DNA of 50,789 bases from Puniceicoccaceae bacterium (GCA_018402305.1 JAGYJE010000013.1:1-50789); one strand, 5' to 3'. Shown: positions 23,408-31,680, counted from the first letter of the stretch. The notes: generated by a model from the sequence alone, not told the origin. Translations and numbers: made by a program.

Positions 23408-24195
23408 TCTCACCCGCCTTCATCACCGAATGGTCACAACAGTGCCCGTGGATCTCGCCGGCTCAGGTGGAACAGGACCTCGTTCTTTCCCGCGGCTTGG
23501 TGGAAATCTACTCGGACCCGATCCTGAGGGAGCGCCTGCTATTTCGTGGCGGCACCGCCCTCCACAAAATCGTCCTCAAGCCCGCCGCCCGCTATTCAGA
23601 AGATCTCGACTTCGTCCAACTTCGTGAAGAACCCATCGGCAGCACACTGGACCTTCTCAGAGAACGCCTGAACCCATGGCTTGGCGAGCCGAAGAGCGAC
23701 ATCGGCCCGCGCGGAGCCACACTCACCTATCGTTTCGAATCCGAGTTGCCGCCGGTCATCCGGCTCCGCCTGAAAATCGAAATCAACACCCGCGAACATC
23801 TCTGCCTGCTTCCCATCCAGCAGACCCGCTTCGCAGTGGATTCGCGCTGGTTTACAGGTGAGGCCACGCTGCCCATTTACGCCACCACCGAACTCCTCGG
23901 CACTAAACTCCGTGCCCTCTATCAGCGCCGCAAGGGTCGCGATCTCTTGGATCTCTGGCTGGCACACCAAGCCGGCGTGCTCGATGCCCCCGCCGTCGCC
24001 GACGCCTTCGCCCACTACATGCAGGCGGAAAACCATCCGGTTTCATCAGCCGAGTTCTCCCTGAATCTTGCAGCCAAGATGAAGCACGCAGGATTTCTAT
24101 CCGACACGCCGCCGCTTCTCCGCCCCGGCATTCAATACAACCCCACCGAAGCCTTCGACTGGATTCAGGCGAATCTCATCTCCCGGCTCCCCTGA
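23404..24195 (+). CDS. abiEii: AbiEii-family nucleotidyltransferase toxin
   Basis: A 263-aa protein from the GTG at 23404, which overlaps the antitoxin stop as GTGA. It has the nucleotidyltransferase motifs of the family: FRGGTALHK (G49-G50-T51), YSEDLDF with D67 and D69, a later KIEIN strand with the third acidic position, and KLRALYQRRKGRDLLDLW. AbiEii toxins block growth, in known cases by nucleotidylating tRNA 3' ends. The open frame continues upstream to 22831, but that overlaps the antitoxin in another frame and is not protein-like. All the key residues are present, so the toxin is probably active and held by AbiEi. Confidence 0.9.
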   Translation: MISPAFITEWSQQCPWISPAQVEQDLVLSRGLVEIYSDPILRERLLFRGGTALHKIVLKPAARYSEDLDFVQLREEPIGSTLDLLRERLNPWLGEPKSDIGPRGATLTYRFESELPPVIRLRLKIEINTREHLCLLPIQQTRFAVDSRWFTGEATLPIYATTELLGTKLRALYQRRKGRDLLDLWLAHQAGVLDAPAVADAFAHYMQAENHPVSSAEFSLNLAAKMKHAGFLSDTPPLLRPGIQYNPTEAFDWIQANLISRLP

Positions 24196-24244
24196 TCCCA
24201 ATTTTGGTCATGCGGTCTGAGAGGGTGCTGAAAATTCGTCTGAC

Positions 24245-24505
24245 ATGATTGAATCCTGTTGGTCGGTCTACATCATCCGCTGCGGCGACGGCTCGCTCTA
24301 CACCGGGATCGCAACCGATGTGGAGCGGCGTTTCGTGGAGCACTTATCCCAAGGGCCGAAGGCGGCAAAATACCTGCGCGGACGGCTGCCGCTTGAGATC
24401 GTCTATCGAAAGGAAATCGGCAGCCGCTCCGAGGCGAGCAAGGAAGAGCTGAGGATCAAGCGCATGGGGGTGAAGGGGAAGCTGGGGCTTGTGAATGGCA
24501 GCTGA
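24245..24505 (+). CDS. GIY-YIG nuclease-superfamily protein
   Basis: An 86-aa single-domain protein of the UvrC-N/YhbQ-type GIY-YIG family: SVYIIRCGDGSLYTGIATDVERRFVEHL holds the two tyrosines (Y9, Y19), the Arg and the His of the active site, and the rest follows the usual KAAKYLRGRLPLEIVY pattern. Length and layout are typical. It is 49 bases downstream of abiEii and converges with the DUF2809 gene. These proteins act on branched or damaged DNA; the physiological role of stand-alone versions is poorly defined. Confidence 0.92.
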   Translation: MIESCWSVYIIRCGDGSLYTGIATDVERRFVEHLSQGPKAAKYLRGRLPLEIVYRKEIGSRSEASKEELRIKRMGVKGKLGLVNGS

Positions 24506-24508
24506 TCC

Positions 24509-24934
24509 TCAGTCCCGCAGTCGCATCTCTACCACCGCCCCCACCGCGATACCCAGCGCGTAAGCGACCAGGTCTGGCCAGTTGAAGGTGTTGCCCAGCA
24601 CCAGCCTGCCAGGGAGTGTGGCACGGATGGAGTCGATCCACGGCGCGTGGTAAAGTTGCGAGAACTCCACGCCCCACGAGAAGGTAAGAGCCAGCAACGC
24701 AATCATGCCCGTCGTTTTCCGAGACATGAGAAAGCCGAAGCCCAAGAACACCATCAGCGCCCACAGCGCATCGCCGCCATAGTTCGACAGCCACTGCGGC
24801 AGGGGGATGAGGCCGGAGCGCCACAGCAGCCCAGTAGCGACCACGGCGACCGCCAGCGACGCATACACCAAGCGACTCCGCGAGGAAGGCGGCGCATAGT
24901 TCCGGGCTGGCCGGATGTGGAGGTGGCGCGGCAT
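24509..24934 (-). CDS. DUF2809 family membrane protein
   Basis: A 141-aa integral membrane protein with about four helices: LVYASLAVAVVATGLLW, ALWALMVFLGFGFLM, GMIALLALTFSWGVEF and YALGIAVGAVVEM. The motifs YGGDALWALMVFLG, VEFSQLYHAPWID, and LVLGNTFNWPDLVAYALG are the DUF2809 signature. Function unknown. The stop is three bases from that of the GIY-YIG gene. Confidence 0.85.
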   Translation of the reverse strand: MPRHLHIRPARNYAPPSSRSRLVYASLAVAVVATGLLWRSGLIPLPQWLSNYGGDALWALMVFLGFGFLMSRKTTGMIALLALTFSWGVEFSQLYHAPWIDSIRATLPGRLVLGNTFNWPDLVAYALGIAVGAVVEMRLRD

Positions 24935-24970
24935 GGGCTGGTGTCAGCGGTTACATCCCGGCACGCTACA

Positions 24971-25318
24971 TCATCCCCAAAAGCAACCGTGCTCATCCTC
25001 GTCCACGATCGCGAGGAACTCCTCAAATAACACCGCCTCCGGGTGCGGCGGGTAAGCGTGCCACTTCAGGTCTGCTCGCTGCCAGTAGATCTTCCAGCGG
25101 TCGGTCTTGCGCGTGTAGGTGGCCTTGGCGGCGGGTTCCTCAGTGGTCTCACTAGGGTCGCGCCAGAACGGCCGGATGGATAAAATCACCACGCTCTGAC
25201 CTTCGATCCGGTAACCGAGATCGAGCTTGTCACGGATTTCCACCGGAGGCCGGCGCTTGGCCATGAAGTCTGACATCGTGGCTTCGATGCGGGCGGTTTC
25301 AAATTCGGTGAAGGGCAT
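24971..25318 (-). CDS. DUF3024 family protein
   Basis: A 115-aa soluble protein matching DUF3024: an N-terminal helix (FTEFETARIEATMSDFM), DLGYRIEGQSVVILSIRP, a KATYTRKTDRWKIYWQRADLKWH sheet region and a C-terminal acidic EEFLAIVDEDEHGCFWG. The open frame extends 62 codons further upstream, but that extension looks like non-coding sequence, and the family starts at this methionine. Function unknown. It is transcribed away from the FGE relic and about 36 bases upstream of DUF2809. Confidence 0.82.
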   Translation of the reverse strand: MPFTEFETARIEATMSDFMAKRRPPVEIRDKLDLGYRIEGQSVVILSIRPFWRDPSETTEEPAAKATYTRKTDRWKIYWQRADLKWHAYPPHPEAVLFEEFLAIVDEDEHGCFWG

Positions 25319-25434
25319 GACGTGAGGCAGGTGCCCCGGAGGCTCGCAGGTATGGAGACGGATTTCAATTTCTGGAATCGCTAAGATCAGAGTAGAGCTG
25401 CTCCGTGCTGCTTGGATCTGAAAGGGTGGGTGTC

Positions 25435-25554
25435 TTATTTTTCCGGCGGAACTAGGGAGGGGGGCAGAAAGCCTAGGTTGTTGTCTCGGATGGTCGCACG
25501 GCATTTGGTGGCTTTATTATTCCACGAGCCACCGCGTAACACGCAGTTGACGCC
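25435..25554 (-). pseudogene. Relic C-terminus of an FGE/SUMF1-like gene
   Basis: The minus strand reads VNCVLRGGSWNNKATKCRA followed by NNLGF, the conserved last strand of FGE-sulfatase proteins (RGGSWNN ... CR ... GFR), but opens just after an in-frame TAG and shows an internal shortening between the CRA and LGF motifs. No N-terminal half is present nearby. It belongs to the same superfamily as the two FGE genes at 10214 and 15145 but to a different, more typical subtype. Confidence 0.72.
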
Positions 25555-25880
25555 CTATTCAGTAAGCTCAAACGATAGGTGATGAGGCGGAATAGAGGTG
25601 TGAGGGCGGGGGATACCGCCATCCCTTGTGCGGCTGGCACGTGCTCCTACGCGGCACCCAACGTAAAATCTGGGGGTCGGGAATAAGGTCCCCTCATCAG
25701 CGGAAAAACCGCCACGAAAGAATTCTTGTCATAAAGGCTTGGAGAGCTACGTTGGCTGCGAATGAATGCTGCCGAGAAGTCTTCCAATCTCGCCGGATTT
25801 CGGCGTTCAGTGGAGTATTCTTCCTTTCAGCGTTTCAGTTTTCAGCATTTCAGCTCTACCCAAATCCCCCTTTTCCCTGC
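25555..25880. other. Intergenic, no gene supported
   Basis: About 325 bases between the FGE relic and the first interspersed repeat. It contains a cluster of TTTCAG hexamers (about 25826-25852, four close copies) and a high-GC block near 25595-25665, but no frame with protein character. I found no terminator or RNA structure that I would defend. Confidence 0.35.
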
Positions 25881-25940
25881 CCTCCGGTTCGACCCAATGG
25901 CTCTTTCAACGGCCTTCACCAAAAAAGCAAATTCCTAACG
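25881..25940. repeat. Interspersed 60-bp repeat, copy R1
   Basis: First of three related elements with the consensus features CCTCCGGT, CAATGGCTCTTTCA, a CCT-CC motif and AGCAAA-TCCTA. It ends 10 bases before the ATG of the secreted repeat protein. Confidence 0.7.
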
Positions 25941-25950
25941 ATTTAAGAAA

Positions 25951-26328
25951 ATGAAAAATTATTTGATTCTATCAATCGTCCTTATTTTATCAGGTTTTGC
26001 GAATGCAGAGTGCAAAGTTTATTCGGGGTCAAGCGGATACACTGTAGCTGCGAGAGCTGAAGACGGGAAAGTTTATTCTGGATCCAGCGGGTATACGGTA
26101 GTGGCTAGATTTGAAAACGGTAAGGTCTATTCAGGGTCCAGCGGATATACGGTGATCGCACGAGTCGATGGAACAAAAATTTATGGGGGATCAAGCGGTT
26201 ACGACGTCATTGGCAGAATTGATGGAGAGAAAATCTACCTTGGATCATCTGGTTACACAGTTGCAGCAAGAAGTGCAGGTTGTGGCGGGATGAGTTTTGC
26301 AGCCGCCGCCGCAGCTTGCTGTCTTTAA
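25951..26328 (+). CDS. Secreted five-repeat beta protein, 125 aa
   Basis: A 19-20-residue signal peptide (ending FANA) is followed by five tandem 18-residue units of the form KVYSGSSGYTVxARxxDG, then a short Gly/Ala/Cys tail (AGCGGMSFAAAAAACC). Each unit should be a pair of beta strands with a conserved SGSSGY turn, which would close into a small five-bladed propeller-like or flower-like fold; the resemblance to 5-fold beta-flower proteins is an inference from the repeat count. GC is much lower than around it. It sits as a single gene between repeats R1 and R2. Function unknown; exported or surface location is expected. Confidence 0.72.
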   Translation: MKNYLILSIVLILSGFANAECKVYSGSSGYTVAARAEDGKVYSGSSGYTVVARFENGKVYSGSSGYTVIARVDGTKIYGGSSGYDVIGRIDGEKIYLGSSGYTVAARSAGCGGMSFAAAAAACCL

Positions 26329-26385
26329 TCAAAGATACAGACATGTGCCCCCTGCCAATCACACTAAACCACCCCCCTTCTCCCG

Positions 26386-26447
26386 CCTCTCCGGTCCGAC
26401 TCAATGGCTCTTTCAGGGGCCTCCCGCAGAAAGCAAAGTCCTAGCAG
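26386..26447. repeat. Interspersed 60-bp repeat, copy R2
   Basis: Shares CAATGGCTCTTTCA with R1 and CCTCCCGCAGAAA with R3. It lies between the secreted repeat protein and the channel gene, and the first 15 codons of the longest channel frame are made of this repeat, which is why a later start is preferred for that gene. Confidence 0.72.
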
Positions 26448-26463
26448 TCATTCGTTATTAAGT

Positions 26464-27825
26464 ATGAGTAATCAAGCCAGTATTAAGCGACTGAAGCTAT
26501 GCTCGTTGGTTAGGTTGCAAAAAATGTCCGATACGCTCTCTGGTGAAATCAGTAGGCTTAACCAGAAGATTGATAAAATGGAGGAGCAGTGTATTCAAAT
26601 GTCAGATGATGATGGCACAGTTGTCCTCAAGCAATATCATGGGACATATCTACTCATGTTTGATCGAATAGAATACGAAATCGCTGGATTTCGCAGGAAA
26701 GTCGAAGATATGACGGAAAAAAGAAAGACCATTGATGAGGTTCGATTTGTCAAGGAATTGGAGCAAAAACAGGCTGCAATTTTAGGAGGAGTCAAAATGG
26801 TGAAGGCGAAGGACACCCTCATCTTTGTTCTTATCATTTTGGTGCTTAGCTTACTTGTAATGGAGATTTATCAGATTGGAGCGCCCGGGACTGGTGCACA
26901 AATTAAGCCTGTAATTGATGATGGTAAAATTGTGGATGTAAATATCCTCCAGCCTGGTATGGATTATTCTGTAGCTGCAATTGTTTCCCGACCGGGTAAC
27001 AATTATCCTACTGGTGAGGCGATTCTTTTACCTGTTGTGAGTGAGGGTAAATTAAGTGATGTGAAAATTCTTTTTGAGGGCAGTGGTTATGAAGCTGATC
27101 ACAGTTTTTCTGTTATTCCAGACTTCTCCAAGTCCACTCATTGGACATTCTGGTGGCTGGATACTATCTGTTGTATAATTTTTATGGTCAATTTTATTTT
27201 TGAACTTCGATTGAGCAGTTCAAAAAAATGGTACTGGAAAAGATATTGGATAGATTTTGTAACCTCGCTGCCATTTCCTCCTCTTCATTTGATGAGCCTT
27301 GGCGGGGAGATTTTCAACGCGATTCGAGCGGGCAGGATTTTAAGAGTTATCCGGGTAGTTCGAGCATTCCGTGTCCTGCGGATGTTTTTGTTTTTCTGGA
27401 GAGGGCTCGATCATTTGGCCACGATCATGGATGTTAAGCTTCTTAAGAGGTCACTAATATATGGCTTAATCGCCATGCTAGCAGGTGCGATGATATTTAT
27501 GAGTCTGGAGCGAGTGGAGGACGGAGATGGCAGTTTCCTCGAATCTTTGTGGTGGAGTTTTACCACCCTTGTAACTGGTGGGTTTGCAGATATTCATAAT
27601 CCTTTAACCATGGGAGGTAAAATTCTCACCATAATGCTGGTGATTGGAGGGATGGTATTGGTGGGAATATTTACTGCTACCCTGACATCTGTATTGGTGC
27701 GGGAAGACGAATCCTGGCAAAGGGATGATATTGATGTGCAACTTAGCCAAATGTTAGTTCTCGAGAAGAAACTCGAATCCATAGAACAGGAACTCAAAAA
27801 CCTTAAAGGCAAGAAGAGTGGGTAA
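26464..27825 (+). CDS. Voltage-gated-cation-channel-like membrane protein
   Basis: A 453-aa protein starting at MSNQASIKRL, since the longer frame runs through repeat R2. The cytoplasmic N-terminus (1-115) is helical; S1 spans about 116-137; an extracytoplasmic insert (139-225) contains two copies of a G-x-G..I.PV..DGKI.DV.I...G.GY motif common in bacterial surface proteins; S2 about 229-250; S4 is well charged (RAGRILRVIRVVRAFRVLRM, about 287-306); S5, a pore helix SLWWSFTTL, and S6 follow. The selectivity filter reads TGGFAD (371-376) where K+ channels have TVGYGD, so ion preference is uncertain. A C-terminal coiled coil (LEKKLESIEQELKNLK) may set tetramer assembly. GC is low compared with its neighbours. 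Confidence 0.82.
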   Translation: MSNQASIKRLKLCSLVRLQKMSDTLSGEISRLNQKIDKMEEQCIQMSDDDGTVVLKQYHGTYLLMFDRIEYEIAGFRRKVEDMTEKRKTIDEVRFVKELEQKQAAILGGVKMVKAKDTLIFVLIILVLSLLVMEIYQIGAPGTGAQIKPVIDDGKIVDVNILQPGMDYSVAAIVSRPGNNYPTGEAILLPVVSEGKLSDVKILFEGSGYEADHSFSVIPDFSKSTHWTFWWLDTICCIIFMVNFIFELRLSSSKKWYWKRYWIDFVTSLPFPPLHLMSLGGEIFNAIRAGRILRVIRVVRAFRVLRMFLFFWRGLDHLATIMDVKLLKRSLIYGLIAMLAGAMIFMSLERVEDGDGSFLESLWWSFTTLVTGGFADIHNPLTMGGKILTIMLVIGGMVLVGIFTATLTSVLVREDESWQRDDIDVQLSQMLVLEKKLESIEQELKNLKGKKSG

Positions 27826-28201
27826 TAACGTTTCTATCTGTGAGAACTTGGAGAGATTTTAGCCATTCCGAGCAGATGGAATCAGTGGATCTGTGTAGCG
27901 TCCCCCGCAATAACAGGACAGGAAATATCAGCTTCCTGTATATTTTGATTGGGAGACTGATCCGCAATTTACTCAGATACAGGTTCCATTCGTTACATCC
28001 CACGCCAGCCCAGAAGCTCGTTTAGGTGCAATGAATCATGCTTACATTCCACATCACTGGCACCCTTCCAGTTTATGGTCCGCTCAAAGTGAGAGGATTC
28101 GGGTTCATTGATAGTGGCTGCCACCTGCTTGTCAATCTGCTTCCGGAGCGAAGGCCGGAGGACGCAGCGTAGGAAGCAGATTGAGCCGTTTGCCCTCTAG
28201 C
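27826..28201. other. Intergenic before IS66; one doubtful 43-codon frame
   Basis: A 376-base stretch. A plus-strand frame at 28038-28169 (ATG, opening MLTFHITGTLPVYGPLKV) reads acceptably for 43 codons and has an AGGTG six or so bases before it, but may be debris. Nearby, CTGCTTCC and GGAAGCAG (about 28136 and 28172) form an 8-bp inverted repeat around a GC-rich loop. No other gene is seen. Confidence 0.35.
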
Positions 28202-28273
28202 GTAAGCGGGGCCCCAAGCACCGTCTGAAGATTCTGGCAGGTGTATTTCATAGGCGTCATAGTTCACCAACCT

Positions 28274-28663
28274 ATGACACCTGTGAACGAATCCATTTTG
28301 AAGACCGACCGACAGGGTCGCCTGCGCTACACGCCGGAACAGAAGAAAATCATGGTGGATGCCTACCGAGCCAGCGGTTTGAGCGCCCCGCGCTTCGCGG
28401 CTCATCACGGCGTCAACTACCAGACATTGGTTACCTGGATCAGGAAGGACAAGCAATCCTCCACATCCACAACTCCAAATTCCTCGCCTTCCGGATTTCT
28501 TTCCCTGGTTCCGGCCCTCATTGAGGTGAGCGGGAATGCGCCCGCAGACGCGGCCATGGAAATATCCCTTCCGGGTGGAGCGAGGCTTTCACTCACCTCC
28601 GCCAACCAGGTCGCGCTTGCCGTTGTGTTGATTCGCCAACTCGAACAAGCCAGGCCATGTTGA
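28274..28663 (+). CDS. tnpA: IS66 accessory protein TnpA
   Basis: About 129 aa, from the ATG at 28274. The N-terminal half is a helix-turn-helix (YTPEQKKIMVDAYRASGLSAPRFAAHHGVNYQTLVTWIRK) typical of the IS66 OrfA protein; the rest is a less conserved linker and a C-terminal EISLPGGARLSL beta segment. The stop overlaps the start of tnpB (ATGTTGA), implying translational coupling. The longer frame from 28241 starts within the terminal region of the element and is less likely. Confidence 0.9.
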   Translation: MTPVNESILKTDRQGRLRYTPEQKKIMVDAYRASGLSAPRFAAHHGVNYQTLVTWIRKDKQSSTSTTPNSSPSGFLSLVPALIEVSGNAPADAAMEISLPGGARLSLTSANQVALAVVLIRQLEQARPC

Positions 28664-29010
28664 GCTTTTCGGGCAGCCTCAATGTATCCGTGGCGGTAGA
28701 ACCCTGCGACATGCGCCGCAGCTTCAACGGCCTGCATGACGCGGTGACTACCCGGTTGATGGAAAATCCCAAAAGCGGCTCCATCTATGCCTTCACCAAC
28801 AAGCGCCGCACCCTTCTCAAGATCCTTTACTGGGATGGCAGCGGACTCTGGGTTCTGGCAAAGAGACTTGAGAAAGGCACCTTCTCATGGCCCAAGTCAT
28901 CGGATGTCAGGGATGGAAAACTCCGGCTCAACTCCACTGCGCTCGCTCTCCTGCTCGACGGCATCGACATGCGCGACGGCTGCCAGCGGCCATGGTATGA
29001 GATCCGCTGA
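28657..29010 (+). CDS. tnpB: IS66 Orf2 family protein TnpB
   Basis: A 117-aa protein with the IS66 Orf2 signature: VAVEPCDMRRSFNGLHDAV near the N-terminus, then YAFTNKRRTLLKILYWDGSGLWVLAKRLEKGTF and LLDGIDMRDG. This accessory protein is needed for IS66 transposition but its biochemical role is not settled. The gene overlaps tnpA by 7 bases and is 57 bases before tnpC. Confidence 0.93.
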   Translation: MLSFSGSLNVSVAVEPCDMRRSFNGLHDAVTTRLMENPKSGSIYAFTNKRRTLLKILYWDGSGLWVLAKRLEKGTFSWPKSSDVRDGKLRLNSTALALLLDGIDMRDGCQRPWYEIR

Positions 29011-29067
29011 AAAAATCCTCATTATCCCGTGAAAATGGCTCGCGGTGTGCTACTACATATCTAGTAA

Positions 29068-30645
29068 ATGGACGAGGACGAAAGACAGCACCTGCTAGAG
29101 ATGATTGCCAAGCGCGACGAGGTCATCGCACGCCAAGCCGCCGAAATCGTCGTCCTCAGGCAAACCATCGACGCCCTCTGCCGCCGCGTCTTCGGCAAAT
29201 CCAGCGAAACGCTCGACCCCGCCCAGCTCGAACTCATGCTCGGAGACGACTTCGCAAAAAAAGCCCCCGCCGCCGATCCCGCAGACCCCGGACCGGCGGC
29301 TGAAATCCCCGCTCACAAAAAGGCTCACAAAAAGACCCGCGCCCCACGCATCCCCGACCATCTTCCCATCGTCCGCGAAGAACTCGATCCGCCCGAAGTC
29401 CTGCTCAACCCCGGCGACTTCCGTCGCATCGGCGAAGAAGTGCGCGAGCAACTCCACTTCAAGCCCGCCGAGTTCATCCGCATCCAACTCGTGCGCGGTA
29501 AATTCGTTCGCAAGAACGACCCCGCCGCCAAGCCCTTCATCAACCCGCTGCCACCCACCCTCCAAGACCGTTGCATCGCCACCCCCGGCCTCATCGCCGA
29601 AGTCATCGACAACCGCTTCATCTGCCACCTCCCTTACTACCGGCAAGCCGAAATGTTCGCTAGGATGGGAGTGCACATCCACCGCAAAACCCTTTGCGAC
29701 TGGGCGCTGCTCGCCTCCGACTGGCTCTCTATCATCTACCGGGAAATCCAATACGAACATTGGCGCGCCCTTTACCGACAGATCGACGAAACCCCCATCC
29801 ATTACCTCCAACCCGGCAGCGGCAAAGCCCAAACCGGCTACCTCTGGACGTCTAACATCCCTGACGGAACCGTCTTCTACCACTGGCATGACGGCCGCGA
29901 CGCCAAAGGCATGACCGGACTCTTCGGAAAAACCGAGGCCACCAACGATGGCCAAGGCATCGATCCCAATCCTTGCCCGCTCCTGCGTATCATCCAGTGC
30001 GACGGCTACGCCGTCTATCCATCCTGGGCCAAGGACAAAACTTGGATCAAACTCATGGGCTGCCACTCCCACGTGCGGAGGAAATTTTTTGAATCCACCG
30101 AGCAATCGCCGAGGCTTGTCGCCTGGATCCTGCGTCAAATCGCCCACCTCTATCACATCGAAAAGCGCCTGCGCGAAACCAAAGCCGGCCCCGCCCTGCG
30201 CGAGGCCGTGCGCGCTGCCGAGAGTCGCATGGTTCACCGGCGGCTCAAGAAAGCCATCGACAAACTTGCCCTCCGGCGTTCCATCCTGCCCAAGAGCAAA
30301 CTCGGCAAAGCCATCAGCTACGCCATCAACCAATGGCCCAACCTCGAAACCTATCTTGCCGATGGTCGGGTGGAAATTTGCAACAACCTCGTGGAAAACG
30401 CGATCCGCCCGACCAAGTTGGGAGCCAAAAACTGGCTGTTCCTCGGCAACGAGGAGTCCGGCCAAAAGTGCGCCATCCTCTACACCATCGTGGAGAACTG
30501 CCGCCGTCTGGGAATCAATCCCAAGGAATACCTCACCGACGTGCTCACCCGCCTGCCCGGTATGGTGGCCAAAGACGCCGTCACGCTGACCCCAGCCAAC
30601 TGGCTCAAAGCCCGCAACGGCAAGCCAGGGCGTATGGCGGCGTGA
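29068..30645 (+). CDS. tnpC: IS66-family transposase TnpC
   Basis: A 525-aa transposase. Residues 1-45 form a leucine-zipper-like helix (IARQAAEIVVLRQTIDALCRRVFGKSSE), followed by a zinc-binding/low-complexity linker and the DDE domain: RQIDETPI with the first Asp, IQCDGYAVYPSW with the second, and the NLVENAIRP Glu region. A C-terminal IS66 tail (FLGNEESGQKCAILYTIVENCRRLGINP) is complete. No frameshift seen. The long minus-strand frame across it (29095-30660) is a codon-bias shadow. Confidence 0.94.
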   Translation: MDEDERQHLLEMIAKRDEVIARQAAEIVVLRQTIDALCRRVFGKSSETLDPAQLELMLGDDFAKKAPAADPADPGPAAEIPAHKKAHKKTRAPRIPDHLPIVREELDPPEVLLNPGDFRRIGEEVREQLHFKPAEFIRIQLVRGKFVRKNDPAAKPFINPLPPTLQDRCIATPGLIAEVIDNRFICHLPYYRQAEMFARMGVHIHRKTLCDWALLASDWLSIIYREIQYEHWRALYRQIDETPIHYLQPGSGKAQTGYLWTSNIPDGTVFYHWHDGRDAKGMTGLFGKTEATNDGQGIDPNPCPLLRIIQCDGYAVYPSWAKDKTWIKLMGCHSHVRRKFFESTEQSPRLVAWILRQIAHLYHIEKRLRETKAGPALREAVRAAESRMVHRRLKKAIDKLALRRSILPKSKLGKAISYAINQWPNLETYLADGRVEICNNLVENAIRPTKLGAKNWLFLGNEESGQKCAILYTIVENCRRLGINPKEYLTDVLTRLPGMVAKDAVTLTPANWLKARNGKPGRMAA

Positions 30646-30733
30646 CTTCATAAGTGTCATAGATCTGCAAACTATGAAACCTATGAAGCGGTTGGAGCAA
30701 CAACCGACGCAAGGCGCTACAGACCCCGCTTAC

Positions 30734-30850
30734 ATTGAGACGGCTAGGGAAGACGTTTCTGAACTAGAATCAAAGCTCACCGCCGAGCAACGGGCAGAAG
30801 GTCAGCGTCTAGCCACAGAATGGCAGGCAGCGTTTGAAAAGAAGCGTTGA
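30734..30850 (+). pseudogene. C-terminal tail of a Sel1/TPR-like protein
   Basis: The plus strand continues out of the IS66 end as IETAREDVSELESKLTAEQ, then AEGQRLATEWQAAFEKK and a stop. The LTAEQ..EGQRLA pattern is typical of the end of Sel1-repeat proteins. The matching 5' part is not on the other side of IS66, so the gene was truncated by insertion followed by a rearrangement. Confidence 0.5.
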
Positions 30851-30886
30851 TTAGTAAAACCTTCAATTTATGCCACACACGCTGTA

Positions 30887-31480
30887 TTATTTATCTTCCA
30901 ATTTTAACGCAAGTCTCAAATCTTCCTTTAAAAATCCCCCCCAAATTGCACCTGCCCAGAGTTGCCATGCGACATGAACAGTCTTGTCCTTCCATACAAA
31001 TACATGTGATTTTTCCTCAAAAACAACCGGAACCGTTGATTTTGCGACGTAGGTGCTCAGATATTGTTCCATGTTGTTTTGTTCGAGCGCCATGCAAATT
31101 TGCACCCATGCAAATGTTTCTTCTTCATGGTTACCTTTAATTCTCGCATTCTTTATATCATCCAGATGGCTCTGCATGCTATTCACTTCTTTTCTTATCT
31201 GAAATAAATTATATTCAACACTATTAGTAAATTTGTTATACCTGTTCATCGGATAGTTTTTCTCAGAAATTTCTGTTTGCTCCGAAAGAACCCATTCTGT
31301 CTCTTTGGGGGTCAGTGTCGGCAATACGCGGTCAAGACTCGCAAATGCTTCAACCAAAACAGGATAAGCGTTCTCGGCTGTAGTTCCCTCAGAACTAACC
31401 GCCCCGGCTCTGACTCCTATCTGAGCATTTGACAGTCCCGCTAGTAAGTTTGAAAACAAAATTAGAATAAAGATTTTCAT
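30887..31480 (-). CDS. Exported hypothetical protein, 197 aa
   Basis: Not recognised. It begins with a clear signal peptide (MKIFILILFSNLLAGLSNA, cleavage after residue 19). The mature part is mostly helical and acidic (ENAYPVLVEAFASLDRVLPTLTPKETEWV) with a C-terminal beta-like HVFVWKDKTVHVAWQLWAG segment. GC is clearly lower than the flanking elements, suggesting recent acquisition. It is isolated between the IS66 right flank and a transposase relic. Periplasmic or secreted location is predicted; function unknown. Confidence 0.65.
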   Translation of the reverse strand: MKIFILILFSNLLAGLSNAQIGVRAGAVSSEGTTAENAYPVLVEAFASLDRVLPTLTPKETEWVLSEQTEISEKNYPMNRYNKFTNSVEYNLFQIRKEVNSMQSHLDDIKNARIKGNHEEETFAWVQICMALEQNNMEQYLSTYVAKSTVPVVFEEKSHVFVWKDKTVHVAWQLWAGAIWGGFLKEDLRLALKLEDK

Positions 31481-31526
31481 GCTGAATTAAATGTAATGAA
31501 AATTTATGCGTAAAGACGGGGCGGAT

Positions 31527-31680
31527 TCAAGCGGCCAGCGGAATCGTGGGTTGACTTGTGTAGATGTCATCCGGGGTTTTGTAGTCGTAGTCAAGGCAAA
31601 TCCTCAGGCGTGAGTTGAGTTTGTCCTGACCCGCCATAAGTTCCCCACGGCAGCGTTTGAAATGGGGCAGGCGGAGAAAT
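31527..31680 (-). pseudogene. Transposase C-terminal relic (integrase-core type)
   Basis: The minus strand reads LPHFKRCRGELMAGQDKLNS, then RLRICLDYDYKTPDDIYTS and a stop after PLAA. The final LN.RLR.CL.Y.TP.DI pattern is the usual end of IS30- or IS3-like transposases. The 5' part is absent, and the IS256 element starts about 30 bases beyond. Confidence 0.65.

Larger units (their letters stand above)
28202..30733 (+). mobile_element. IS66-family insertion sequence, complete
   Basis: A 2532-bp element beginning GTAAGCGGGGCC and ending with CCCCGCTTAC, the inverted IS66-type termini. It carries tnpA, tnpB and tnpC in order. The 8 bases on either side (CCTCTAGC on the left, ATTGAGAC on the right) do not match, so one flank has been changed since insertion, for example by recombination with another copy. 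The first 588 bases recur at 50202-50789 in the same orientation with only a few differences. Confidence 0.92.

Noticed and set aside
25435..25554. FGE relic as the variable protein of a diversity-generating retroelement
   Set aside because: RGGSWNN and CRA resemble such variable regions, but no template repeat, reverse transcriptase or Avd-like gene is present in the window.
29095..30660. 521-aa minus-strand frame over the IS66 tnpC gene (and 31940-32815 over the IS256 gene)
   Set aside because: High GC with biased third positions keeps the opposite frame open. The sense frames contain full transposase motifs.
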